This document shows, piece after piece, positions 10,993 to 21,112 of a stretch of DNA of 64,000 nt. The notes beneath the pieces are model-generated. The model was not told where the DNA came from and ran no database searches. It saw nothing but the letters and a program-made list of their open reading frames with translations. The translations under genes and the position numbers were made by a program. Positions within the stretch are counted from its first letter, which is position 1. Every line of letters begins with the position of its first letter. Source of the DNA: Albifimbria verrucaria (taxonomy: Eukaryota; Ascomycota; Sordariomycetes; Hypocreales; Stachybotryaceae); contig JAHREC010000055.1 in NCBI GenBank assembly GCA_020081605.1, positions 147,333 to 211,332 of the forward strand, in the 5' to 3' direction.

Positions 10993-12898
10993 ATGACTCT
11001 GTCCCGAACAAGTGGTTCGCCGATTAATTACGAAAACCCTCAAGGATTGAGCCTTGAATCTATCCACCTTACGGCGTTTGCGGCGTTGGCGGGTCTTATC
11101 CTAGGATATGACTATGGCTCCACTACTGGCATCCTTCGATCCCGAGCCTTCATTGAAGCGATTGAGGAAAGCGATGCTGCGCCACGTCTCTCGGGAAATC
11201 ACACAGCCATGATCATATCTACTCTGTTCTGTGGAGCCTTCCTTGGTGCCTTAGCTTTGGGCGCTAATGCCTCCTATGCCGGTCGTAGACCTGTTATCAT
11301 CGGGTCTTGTGGCATATACTCGCTGGGCGTCTTGCTTGATGTGGCCTTCGGATTAAAGGATGAAGCCCTCATTTTCGTGATAGTCGGGCGATTTATCAGT
11401 GGTGTTGGCATCGGCATCCTCACCGTCGGCGTTATACTTTACATGTCAGAGACCGTAGGTGGCTTGTTCCCAAAACATAGCATTAAACGTACAGACGAGC
11501 CATTGCTGACTACCATCAAACCATCACACAGTGTCACTCCAATTGGAGAGGTTCTCTTATGGCGTCTCATTATCTTTGGTTTACTGTCGGCCTCTCGGGT
11601 GGCACTTTGATCGCGTACGCGGTTGATGGTTCCAATGGCGCTGCCGCATGCCGCGTATTGATCGGCATTCGGCTGATCCCGCCAGCCGTGCTTGCGTTGG
11701 GGAGCTATTTTCGCCCCGAGTCTCCCCGCTATCTGGTGGAAAAAGGCAACTGGAGCAAGCTCGTCGAGAATTGCATCTTTACGACCCAACGCCACGGATG
11801 AAGAGGTTGAGCACGAATTACGTGGGATTGTTGGTAGCCTGTCGTCGGCGACTTCGGGCTATGCGCATCATTCATCGACTGAGGCGTTGCACGGATGGCG
11901 CAGGCTCATGTCCACTGAGAATCGAATGCTGTTTACCAGTTTACTCCTGCAAACGATGCATCAAGGGTAAGTGATGCTGGAATGCGACTTTGATGCCACC
12001 CTCCTCCTCCTCCTCCTCCTCCTCCTCCTCCTCCTCCTCCTCCCGCTCATGATCCATTTCCTTCTTCGAACAAGAGAAGTGAATTCAGAGGCTAAGTCGA
12101 CTCTGGCTCCACCTCACACCTTCACCAAGCAACGAGAAAGCAAGGTCATTGGCGCTAACCTCACTCTCCCTGTCGACGATTTTATCGAGCAGGACAGGCA
12201 TTTTTTCGTTATATACTACATGACGCATCTTCTGGAGGCCGTACGTGTCGTCGGAAACCCCTTCGAGACACTTTAATGCTAACGATGGCGATGGCACTTA
12301 CGTCCTTGGCCTCGATGTTGATGCTTGATCGCATGGGAAGAAGAAGAGTTCTCCTCGTAGGAGCTGCGAGCATGTCTATGTGTCATTTACTCATTGCCAT
12401 CTTTGGTGTTGTTGCTGGCCATGGACGAGGAGCTCGGGGAAGGAGACAATGTTCATAATCCTGTACCAAGAGATAGTGCTCTGAAGGCACAGCTTGCTTT
12501 TATCGCCGCCTTTGTCTCATGCTACAGCATGACCTGGGGTCTGCCGCTTGGGTCATCATTGGTGAGCTGTCCACAGGACGCAATCGACCCTGCGATGTGG
12601 GCGCATCCACCGCCTTGTATTGGTTGTGGGCTGTCGTCATTACCGCTTTAGGGCCTACTATCATTTCTGATGACCGATACCGAAGCGGATTTTCTTGGGT
12701 CTTTTTCTTTGGGGCGCTATTTGCTTCTGCAGTTTTCTTGTGGTTTACTTTCTGGTTCCTGAAACCAGTCAACGATCACTTGAACAGATCGAGATCATGG
12801 CGCAAGTATGCGATCCTCGTTCTAGCCGGCATTGGCGGCCAAGATTCGCGATGGGATCAGAGTTCGGGGGTTGCAGGCGAACTAGCGCCCTAGTTTAG
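10993..12898 (+). CDS. MFS sugar transporter with several suspected one-base deletions
   Basis: Sugar-porter-type major facilitator, moving a hexose or similar solute across the plasma membrane. Family marks in order: LILGYDYGSTTGI in helix 1, the loop GRRPVIIG, GRFISGVGIGI, YMSET, PESPRYLVEKG in the central loop, DRMGRRRVLLVGAA, AAWVIIGEL and VPETSQRSLEQIE at the C-terminal end. Intron 1 (11455-11531, GTAGGT/CACAG) joins YMSET to the next helix in phase. Intron 2 (11967-12192, GTAAGT/GCAG) holds a CTC microsatellite. Beyond these, the frame needs one extra base at the T run 12201-12206, at 12271-12273, the G run 12536-12539 and the T run 12733-12736, and two more shifts near 11770 and 12420. 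Each repair restores a family motif. Pseudogene is the alternative. Confidence 0.75.
12001..12043. repeat. CTC trinucleotide microsatellite inside an intron
   Basis: About fourteen uninterrupted CTC/TCC units. It lies in intron 2 of the sugar-transporter gene and accounts for that intron's unusual length. The poly-leucine ORF through it is not coding. Confidence 0.92.
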
Positions 12899-13543
12899 TG
12901 GTTGTTCTGAAAACAGAAAATCCGACAGGACAAGCGTGGAGTTTTGACAATCTGTTGCATAAAGTAAGGCTAATGTAACAATCTTGGTCATAAAGCTAGG
13001 AACCGTACACTCTCCGACGTCACCTTCCCAAGCATTGTCGTAGGACACTGGACTGTCAAGGATACTGTAGCAACCATGTGTGGCGAGAATGACCAGATTG
13101 ATGTTTGTATTGTCCCACCGCATCCCACTTCTACCCTGATGGTGGTTAACCATGCCCCCACACCTAGCGACGTGATATCAAAGCAGGGCAAGTTTGTTTT
13201 ATTCTATGCGCGAATGTCATATCGCCAATGTTCCCGTGGACCCTGACAGCAGCAAAGGGTATCGCGGGTTTTATTATTTCGTTTTAGTAGTAAAAGCGAG
13301 CCCACACGCCTGCAGAACTAAGATAGCAATCAAACCCGCGACACTCATTAAGTTAATTAGAGTACGCGAATTTCCTTTACCAAAATACGAGAAGCTCTCA
13401 CATCTCACTTTTCAACCTATTAGCCTTGCCTGCCTAAAAATCTTTGCATGTTTATTGATGCAATCTCTATAGCCTAGTTCAGAACCGAGCATGTGATCTG
13501 ATCTAATGGATGGACTTATCGATGAAGCCAAATGCGACCTGCT
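12899..13543. other. Intergenic between convergent genes
   Basis: Lies between the 3' ends of the transporter (plus) and the protease (minus). Short ORFs only; nothing supported. Confidence 0.5.
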
Positions 13544-15555
13544 CTACATTATCATCAAGATGAAAATGCCCATCACAACGCTACCTACAACACTCAAGGG
13601 GCTCATGCGACCAGCGGCGCTGCTGCCAGGGCCGTTGTCACCATTGCCACCGTGCTTGCCGCCGGCGCCACCCTTCTCATGTTCCCCTCCATACTGGTCG
13701 TAGGTCTCGCTTCAGGGGTCCAGTCCCTCCAACGTCAGGGTTGCCCCAACCAGGGTTAGATCCTGGCGTCAGGGTAGGTGTAAGGCCTGATCCACTAGCG
13801 GAAGGAAAAGGCTTTGTGATTGTTGTCATAACGATGATAGATGAATTTGATGCGCTTGTGATGATCGTGGTCATTGACTTTGGTGTCTCGGTTGACTCAA
13901 TGATAGCAGAGGATGTGAGAGAGGGCCTGTCCTCATCTTTGCCGTCATCCTCGGGCTCATCGTCACTAGTGTCGCAAGTGCCCTTAAAGCCTCCAATATC
14001 AGAGGATTTGTTGACTATTTTGATCTGGGTTCCGCAATTCTCATACTGAGCTATGTAAATTTTATCCTCGTCGTTATCGAAAACGGCTGGCAATGCTGTC
14101 AGTCAATGCTCATCGCGGGGTTGGCGTACTTTCCAAAACTTACCATACATGGATCGCATGACGGTGTCACCCAGCAGGGAGAATTTGTCGCTGGGCGAAA
14201 TACCTAGCCAACAACTGTTTCCAATCTGACGGATGATTTCAGGAAAAGGCACCCGGATCTTGATGCCCTCAAACTCAAAATCAACCGTGCCAGGTTGCTT
14301 GACCTTGTCGCAGCTCATCCTGTAGAAACCATATTGGTCCTTTCCGGTGGTACCAAGGTCAGTAGCGATGGAATGCACCAGATCCGGAGGAGGAGACTGA
14401 GTGTCGCTCCGGTGTCGAGGAAAACTGGCAAGTTGGAATCAGGCCAGGGTTTTCCGTTGTATGAGATGGATTTCATGTTAACCCAGTAGCGCGGTACTCC
14501 GTCAGGGCTCGGCTTGATGACGGGCATCTGCACCAGGCGACCGGAGTACTTGGCAGTGTCCACACCGCCGAAAGCGATAACGCCAGCACCGTCGGTCTTG
14601 GCTCCCAGCCCGATGCTGAAGGTCCTCGATTTCATAAAGCCTTGCTCGTACAACTCATCAAGAAAAGTCTTATACTTGGCATATGCGAATTGACCCTTGC
14701 CCAATCCCAGGACCCCGGCAGATTGGTCTGTTGATGAGGTCGCAACACCGAACTGGAGGCTCTTGATCTTGACCGAGTCGGTAATGCCAACATCATCCGA
14801 CCAGTAGTGGATCTGGGCACTGCCCTTGCCATATTGGATGTCAGCAGTCTTGTCGAGGGGTTTGGCAGATGAAGAGGCGCCAACTTCGTACTGCCCAACC
14901 TGTTCGCAGAACTGCTTGTTGGTTCCGGTCAGCGTGGTGCAGTCCGGGTCGACCCATAGCTCGTAAGATCCTGTATCAACCTGGGCGTAGACAAGCTGGG
15001 GAGGGGTTCCAATCTTGACTGTGACAGTTTTTGTAAGAGACTTATGTTTTGGAAAGTTCGCGCATTGGCGAGACGAAGGATGGACGAGGACTTACGCGGT
15101 GCATAGTAGGCAAGATCAGTTCGGTTCTCAATGGTCATCTCGAACGAACGCTTCGGCGAGGCGTGACGTTCGCCATGGAGCACGGGAAGGGAGAAGTAGC
15201 CGCGATCTTTGGCATCTTGGATCTCCATGCTCAGATCTGGCGCATCTGAATCATCTTCATCCAGATGAAGCAAATCACGGCGAGTGGCATGCAGACGCAC
15301 GATAGAGTCCTCAGCTCCCAGTCGCCAACCTGTGAAGCCTCGATCTTTTTCATCATAAACAACGGCACTCCCCAAGGCGTGAGCTCTTTCCTCACGTTCG
15401 CTCAATCTGATATGTTCAATGGCAATGGGTTCGGTTTCTTTGATGGCAGGAAGAGAGTGAGCTGCCAGGTGCTTGACGGTGTTCTCTCCTGATTGAATTT
15501 GCGGCCATGCTTGAGCTCCCACGGCCAGGGATAGAAGCAGTAGACAGAACCCCAT
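13544..15555 (-). CDS. GPI-anchored pepsin-like aspartic protease (yapsin type), three exons
   Basis: Secreted acid protease of family A1. Signal peptide at the start (GFCLLLLSLAVGAQA), then a propeptide ending before YYAPLKIGTPPQ. Catalytic Asp sites are DTGSYELWVD and LDTGATLSLL, and GDTVMRSMY is the usual C-terminal-lobe mark. Introns 15019-15095 (GTAAGT/CACAG) and 14096-14143 (GTAAGT/GACAG) are in phase. The second catalytic exon needs one extra base at about 14390 to run from the DTGA motif into PPDLVHSIA. The Ser/Thr-rich stalk ends in a glycine-rich segment and a GPI signal (SPLSVVGSVVMGIFILMIM, stop at 13544) in another frame; two missing bases near 13703 and 13716 would explain this. 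Predicted wall- or membrane-bound; role in wall or surface protein processing is inferred from yapsins. Confidence 0.8.
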
Positions 15556-16134
15556 GGTGGATGGGTGTTTGGAATATCAAATTGGAAAACGTATGTGTCA
15601 ATGCTGACGAGGATTGGAGTTGTCGCTGACACTAGACTAGGCGCACCGCAGGATAAATGGATGGTTTTGTCGTCTTTCAGTCGCAAGCAAGCCTCAGAGA
15701 CAGCATATCTTAGCACAAGCTTGGCACGCAGTGTGGAAAGGTAACTACTCCATGTGTGTAGGCGCTAAGTCTTGGCTGTTACGCCTTTCGTACCCATGCA
15801 GCTTCATTGTTCACCACTTCACCGAGTTTTCATCGATTTGCCTAGTCTTATGGGAGGTACTGTAATTAACAAGATACTCAATTAACAAACACCTCCGCCA
15901 ACGAAATATGCCCCGGCTCAAGAATGTAGCAATGTATACAATTCCCTAGTCTTGGAAGTAGTGTGCCTTAGGTCCCGTATACCGGGTACCGTTGCATTAA
16001 AGAATGCAGCTCTCTCCTGAAAGATCGGTATCTAGATTGACAGGACCTTCGGTCAATCACAAAAAGTAAGAAAGCATTACGGACTGTCCTTGTATCTACC
16101 AGCACGCTACTACACAGGAGATCTACAGTACCTC
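15556..16134. other. Divergent intergenic region
   Basis: Separates the protease (minus) from the VOC gene (plus), so it should hold both promoters. No element recognised. Confidence 0.5.
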
Positions 16135-16764
16135 ATGAAGATGAACTCTCCCCAGATTGATGAGAAATACGAATATGGTGGCGAGGAGTTTCCTCCAGCA
16201 GCTACCATGGGCTGGACCGTCAATCATTCAGCTTTCAGCGTCGCGAATCTTGACATTTCCCTTCATTTCTACACCAAGGTTCTGGGTATGACGAAGCTCT
16301 TTATCAATCACACCTCGGACAGCTTCAAGTTTGCTTTTGTCGGCTACCCATCGGAAAAGACCAGCTTCGGTACGGTGCAAGATCTGCACAGTTACAGGAC
16401 CCACAAGCCGGGCTGGATTGAGCTCGTCGAGGTTGCACCCAAGGCCACAGAATCATCGCACAGCATACCGCTTCCCCAGAGCTGCAAATGCCGCTCATTT
16501 TCTCACCTAGGTCTGGTCGTCCCTGACATACAGGCGGCCAGAAAGCGACTCCTTGATGCGAACATCAAGATTATCAAAGATGTTGGTATGGACCTTGATC
16601 CATTCGGTCCCGTTGCGGAGAGCCTAGGCTTTGGCCGCTTACCGGAGGGCAGTGACGACTTGAAGAAGGAGACTATGAGCATATTGAGCAGAGCGGGAGC
16701 AAAAGAGTTTATTTTCATTGCTGATCCTGATGGCAACCTCATTGAAATACAGCCACGAGTTTAA
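16135..16764 (+). CDS. VOC-fold glyoxalase I-like protein
   Basis: Single-exon ORF of 209 residues from ATG at 16135 (a second Met lies two codons on). Shows the glyoxalase/lactoylglutathione-lyase pattern: TVNHSAFSVANLDISLHFY with a metal-ligand His and the LDISLHFYTKVLGM helix, then FSHLGLVVPDIQAARKRL with the second-half His, and FIFIADPDGNLIEIQPRV carrying the terminal Glu ligand. Lactoylglutathione lyase converts the hemithioacetal of methylglyoxal and glutathione to S-D-lactoylglutathione; other VOC enzymes use different substrates, so the reaction is not certain. Soluble, no targeting signal. Frame intact. Confidence 0.88.
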   Translation: MKMNSPQIDEKYEYGGEEFPPAATMGWTVNHSAFSVANLDISLHFYTKVLGMTKLFINHTSDSFKFAFVGYPSEKTSFGTVQDLHSYRTHKPGWIELVEVAPKATESSHSIPLPQSCKCRSFSHLGLVVPDIQAARKRLLDANIKIIKDVGMDLDPFGPVAESLGFGRLPEGSDDLKKETMSILSRAGAKEFIFIADPDGNLIEIQPRV

Positions 16765-18354
16765 ATGACCAGTTGCAAGACAGATCAGACATCAAGGGCG
16801 AAAGTTGGTAATTGCACTGGAAGAATAAAGCAACAATAGATTATACAGTAGATAATTGGACTAAGATACTATACGAATATAATGGAAGTCTAAATGTGAG
16901 AATAGCTGTGAGACATACAAATGGCCGTGGTGCAGGGCCTAGGATGTGTTTGTAGTGTCTGCGATGTCTTTGTAGGGCCTGTGGTGTGTTTGGAGGGCAT
17001 GTAATGTTTGTTCGACTTGCTGCAAGAACCCAGCGATCAAAACGATCACAACCTACCCAGAGAAATGCGCAGAATCCGTAGGACGTAGTCACCTTGTGCC
17101 TCATGTTGCATCGCACGGCTCGGCAGGAACCGCACGCGGCATCAAATAGAGTTAAGGGTCCTCTTTCTCACAGCTGTAATGACGAAACAATACATTAGCC
17201 GAGACGTATGCAGCCTAATTACGTGAAATGGAAGTATTGCTGACAAATACTCTTAACCATCATGGCATTCGTAAACGTGGTCTAAAGTAAGGAGGATGGG
17301 GAAGGGGAAAGGGGAGCTGCGACTTCTCCTGTTTTTCTGGCCAATCTTGGCAACTCTACAGTCAGACATACAGTACATTTAACGTTACACTGCATCCCAT
17401 GCCAAGTATGGAGGCTAGACACGTGGCTTTGATCTGTAAAATCTTGTCGGTTCGAGGGCATTTCGTAAGTCATGTACACACGACGAGACCCATGGTGGCA
17501 TGTCATACACATCCAGCTTCGGGTTAGTCCTGTGCGAGTGACCGGTCCGATGTCCTATGCCGAGTCGAAATGAGTCGAAATCACTCACCGAAATCCCTCA
17601 CCTCATCTTCGGCTGCCGTTGGCAAGTTTGTGTAAAATTCAAGGACACTGTGCGGCAGGGCGGGGACTAATAAAAGAATCGCCCCACACACCATGATGGA
17701 TGGGGAAAACTTCGCCCAGATTTTGCACCTCTCCATCCTCCGTGTATACGCTGTATGGCGTGCATTAGCTCAGGCATGACGGCTAACCTATCCACTCGAC
17801 CATCATGTGGCTGGCTAGTGTGGAGACCCTTTGAAAGATACCCCCTCGCCAAAGAAGAATGAAGAAAGAAGCGTCGGCGTTCGGGGCCGTTTGATATCCT
17901 TGGCACCGAAAAATGCAAGGACAAGCCTAGCATCGAACAGAAGCAAGGACAAGGCTGGCATCGAAGATATGCAAGGACCAGGCCAGATCATGAAGCATGT
18001 CAGAACTGCAAACCCCTTTTCCTTATCACATGGTGCTCCATCTCGTAAATGAGGGAAAGATTACGGCACATTCTCCGATCCCCATCTCGCGCTGTTGAAT
18101 GGCTGAAGAGGATTGTTTTCGTGTCAGTGTTGGTGGGAAAGTAATGATGACAATTCTTGTAAGTACTGCATGTTTAATGACGTCGATGCTCATAAGCAGT
18201 TGCGAGATGAGGAAAACACACATGCCATAGTAAGTTTATTCTGCTTTAGGTGCTTTACAATACTCAAATCGGTAGACACCTCATGTCGGTTCGTAAAACA
18301 TAGCGTGGTGTTGATTCGTAGAACAGAGAGTAGTATTGAACGAGTAAATAATGG
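16765..18354. other. Intergenic; no supported gene
   Basis: Degenerate GTGGTGTGTTTG/GATGTCTTTG-type direct repeats occur at about 16930-17010. Two short AGGACAAG(C/G)C(T/A)(A/G)GCATCGAA-like direct repeats lie at 17917-17967. Small ORFs only. Confidence 0.45.
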
Positions 18355-19040
18355 TCATGCCCTTTCCTTTTCAAATACAACATTCGTCGCCAGGTATCTA
18401 TGTAGCTCCAAGCTGACCGCATTACAAATGCTCTTCATCGGCTTGAACCTTTCCCAGACGGCGACTCGCAGAGCCGGGTAATTGGCATAGCATGCAACGT
18501 TCCAAAGAATACTGCCAAGAAAGATGATGGCACAGAGCTGGTCAAACGCAGGATTGTTTTTGATCAGTGAGACAAAGAACAGAAATCGGCGGTAACTGAC
18601 ACCTTCTGACGGTGGGTCGAATTCTAACACGACATGTTCATCTGCGAGACACTGGCTATGCCTACAGTTCTTCAGACATTCTATCTGACATAGAAATGGG
18701 CATTCTATGAAAGCATCGATGTCGGCACCAAGCCAGGTAGCACTGGGCTGCATCCACTTCGAAGGCACCTTTGTAACTCTGAGGTCAGTTTTTAAGGCGG
18801 GACAAGAAAAAGGCCGAGAGAAACGGCATAATCCAGACGGGTCATAATTTCAGCAGCGAGCAAGTAGAATTCCTCGGGAGATTGCGCGTTGGCTAACTTC
18901 GAGCAGGCCTTGACGCGCTTGAGGAATTTCCGGGCACGCCGCGATCTGTTTTCAAGCGTGTCTCGAGCGTGACAGTGTATGAAGAACCACTGGGTGTCCT
19001 CTGGAAATTGCAGTTTAGATAGATCAATTTTGTATATCAT
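18355..19040 (-). CDS. Hypothetical protein, about 228 residues, one suspected missing base
   Basis: The frame from ATG at 19040 reads 82 codons to LGLFLVPP and stops; the -1 frame takes over at once (LKTDLRVTKVPSKWMQPS) and runs to 18355. One extra G in the GG at 18795-18796 on the plus strand gives a single continuous protein. No splice pair fits the gap. The second half has a hydrophobic patch (QLCAIIFLGSILWNVACYA), possibly a membrane span. No family recognised. Confidence 0.5.
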
Positions 19041-19403
19041 GGCTCACGATTGAAATGTTTAAGTATGTATATTTGGGTGTACAGTGCATACACACGTCTT
19101 TGCTGATTTCAGGAGAGAATGTATTCGCCGTATTCCAACCCGTAAGTGTGCGGTATCTTATTTATCTACGTTTCCGTTCTACCTTAGGACCGCGGCTCTC
19201 CCAGAATTGAATTTTACGAGTCTACATGTGGCGAAGACCCTGCGTCGAGATGCAATACGCTGGTGTGCGGGAAGTACAATTCACAAAGCACCACCACGTC
19301 GAATACGTTATATCAACATCAACATAACATCAATATAACATTAATATACCGGTAACACGAGTGTCAATTTCAATGTTGATCGCCTAATAAAGTAAGGTAG
19401 GTA

Positions 19404-19641
19404 CAGTCGCGACCACTTTCGTTGTCGCCGTATTCGAATAATTAAGTGTTTTCCGCACGGATCAGCCATGTTCACGCACGGTGTGGATCAGACCCGGGCT
19501 GTAGAGGTTTGCAATTCAACTATGGTTATCTTCAAAAGGCGACTTCAGTTCGTCTCCACTTACATAGTCTAGGCACGGCTTGGCCCGTGCGGAAAACATT
19601 TAATTATTCGAAATCGACGACAATGAAAGTGGTCGCGACTG
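19404..19641. mobile_element. MITE with 58-bp terminal inverted repeats and TA target duplication
   Basis: The left end (19404-19461) starts CAGTCGCGACCACTTTC and recurs inverted at the right end (19584-19641) with only five differences over 58 bp. Both ends are flanked by TA (19402-19403 and 19642-19643), the target-site duplication of Tc1/mariner/pogo (Fot1-type) transposons. The 238-bp element has no transposase ORF, so it is non-autonomous. Interior about 120 bp, unique. Four of the five arm differences are transitions, compatible with ageing or repeat-induced point mutation. Confidence 0.9.
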
Positions 19642-19866
19642 TACAATATATACAGTAGGACTGTGAATTAAACTTTGTTTTTAAACTAATAATATTCCTC
19701 GGTTTTCTCCTCCGGTACGTGTTCTTCGTTGGCCCACGTTTTTCAGCAGGCACAACTTCAGCGATACGATTGTTGGCCAGCCGTGTTCTTCGAAGCCGAT
19801 TGCTTAACGCTGAAGTGGTAACATTCCTCCAATGCCTATTGTGAACTTTTGTCACTGTATTCCAAT

Positions 19867-21112
19867 CTATCTTCTTGTCATAGTTACAGCAGACGAGGAA
19901 GAGATCTCTGGTCTGGAGCAGAGAAGCTGCTTTCTTAGCAACGGGTCATCTCCGAACTTCCAACCACCATATGCTTTCTGATCCTTGCAGAAAATTAATT
20001 CTTTCGGGGTGCTCAAATGAGCCGTATTCTGTGAATTTTCGAGGCTGACGGTGCTTAAAGAAGGCGAGCTCTGTGAAGAGTCGATGCTCACCGTGCTCAA
20101 CGGTGGTGTGCTCAATGAGGGGCTCGGTGGTCTGCTCGATGAAGGGCTTGGTGGTCTGCTCGATGAAGGGCTTGGTGGTCTGCTTGATGAAGGACTCGGC
20201 GGTGTGCTCGATGAGAGGCTTGATGCACTCGATGAGAGGCTCGGTGTACTCAATGAGGACTCAAGTTGTTCATGCTTTTTAGAGGTCTCAAGTTGATTGT
20301 AGTCTGCGGAGGACTTAGACTGATAAGTCTGTTTGATGGACTTGAGTCTGGCGTACTTTGCAGAGAATCGAAGTGGCGTGTCGTCTGTACAGAACTCAAG
20401 CTAGACACGGTTTTTACAGGGCTTGAACTGGGCGATCTCTGTGAAGACTTCTTGCTGGGTGTCCATTGTGAAGAGCCCAATCGCGGTATGCTCTGACATA
20501 CGCAACTCTTGCAATGCCGTTGGAATCTCTCTGGCTCAGCCGAGGAGGTCTCATAGGTGCTTGTTTGAAGCTCTGCCCTGTATCCTATCAAGCCCGGATC
20601 TTGGTAGAGCTGGGATGTGTCAACTGAAATATGCGGCTGGCTAGAAGCTGATTCTGCTACGTAGGAAACATCGCAAGCAATCCATTCTGTGCCACTCCAC
20701 CGGTAGTTGTGCTCTGCAGCAGGTGGAGCATGGTACGAAATCGATTCCATACCAACACGCAAACCATCGGGCTCTGTAGTAGGTGGAACGTAGCATGAAA
20801 CCGAAGCATCAGCATACTCGTACTCAATCTTGTCTTCCACGGTTGGCAAGACACAATAGGAAACCGAGCCTGGAGCATCGTAGACCTGGTATAGTTCCGC
20901 ATTGGACGGCTGATAGCATATGACTGGGTTGTGGTAGCTGGTAGGTATAGCATCACAATAGCCATACGGGTCACCGGCGAAGGGAGCTGGCGCCAAAGGA
21001 GTGTAGCGGAGTCGGCAGCGTGACAATACGAGTTCGGATCGAAGTCTGTGACGCAATGGCTCCATTGCTGTAATTGCCCATGGTCGTTGTACGGCGAATG
21101 GATGAACGACAT
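19867..21112 (-). CDS. Ser/Pro-rich repeat protein, about 415 residues, two suspected frame breaks
   Basis: Likely start at 21112 (MSFIHSPYNDHG). The N-terminal half is rich in Tyr, Pro and Cys (PYGYCDAIP, SVSCYVPP, SISYHAPP, WIACDVSY), suggesting degenerate internal repeats with a recurring aromatic-x-Cys motif. Then comes a Ser/Pro-rich region with about three perfect copies of PPSPSSSR, and an ending GGWKFGDDPLLRKQLLC. One extra base near 20998 joins the start to the main frame, and one more between about 20250 and 20400 joins the main frame to the repeat frame. No signal peptide or membrane span. No family recognised; the composition suggests a disordered scaffold or nuclear protein. Confidence 0.5.
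20098..20252. repeat. 24-bp coding tandem repeat
   Basis: Units of the type GGTGGTCTGCTCGATGA plus AGGGCTT recur with a 24-bp period, three nearly perfect and several degenerate. On the minus strand they encode the PPSPSSSR octapeptide array. Confidence 0.85.

Noticed and set aside
11971..12276. Poly-leucine protein on the plus strand
   Set aside because: The ORF is the CTC microsatellite in a sugar-transporter intron bounded by GTAAGT and GCAG; the frame carries no other coding evidence.
13532..13759. GPI-anchored protein on the plus strand
   Set aside because: The hydrophobic Ala-rich plus-strand ORF is antisense of the protease's glycine-rich tail, whose minus-strand frame gives a proper GPI signal downstream of a recognisable aspartic protease.
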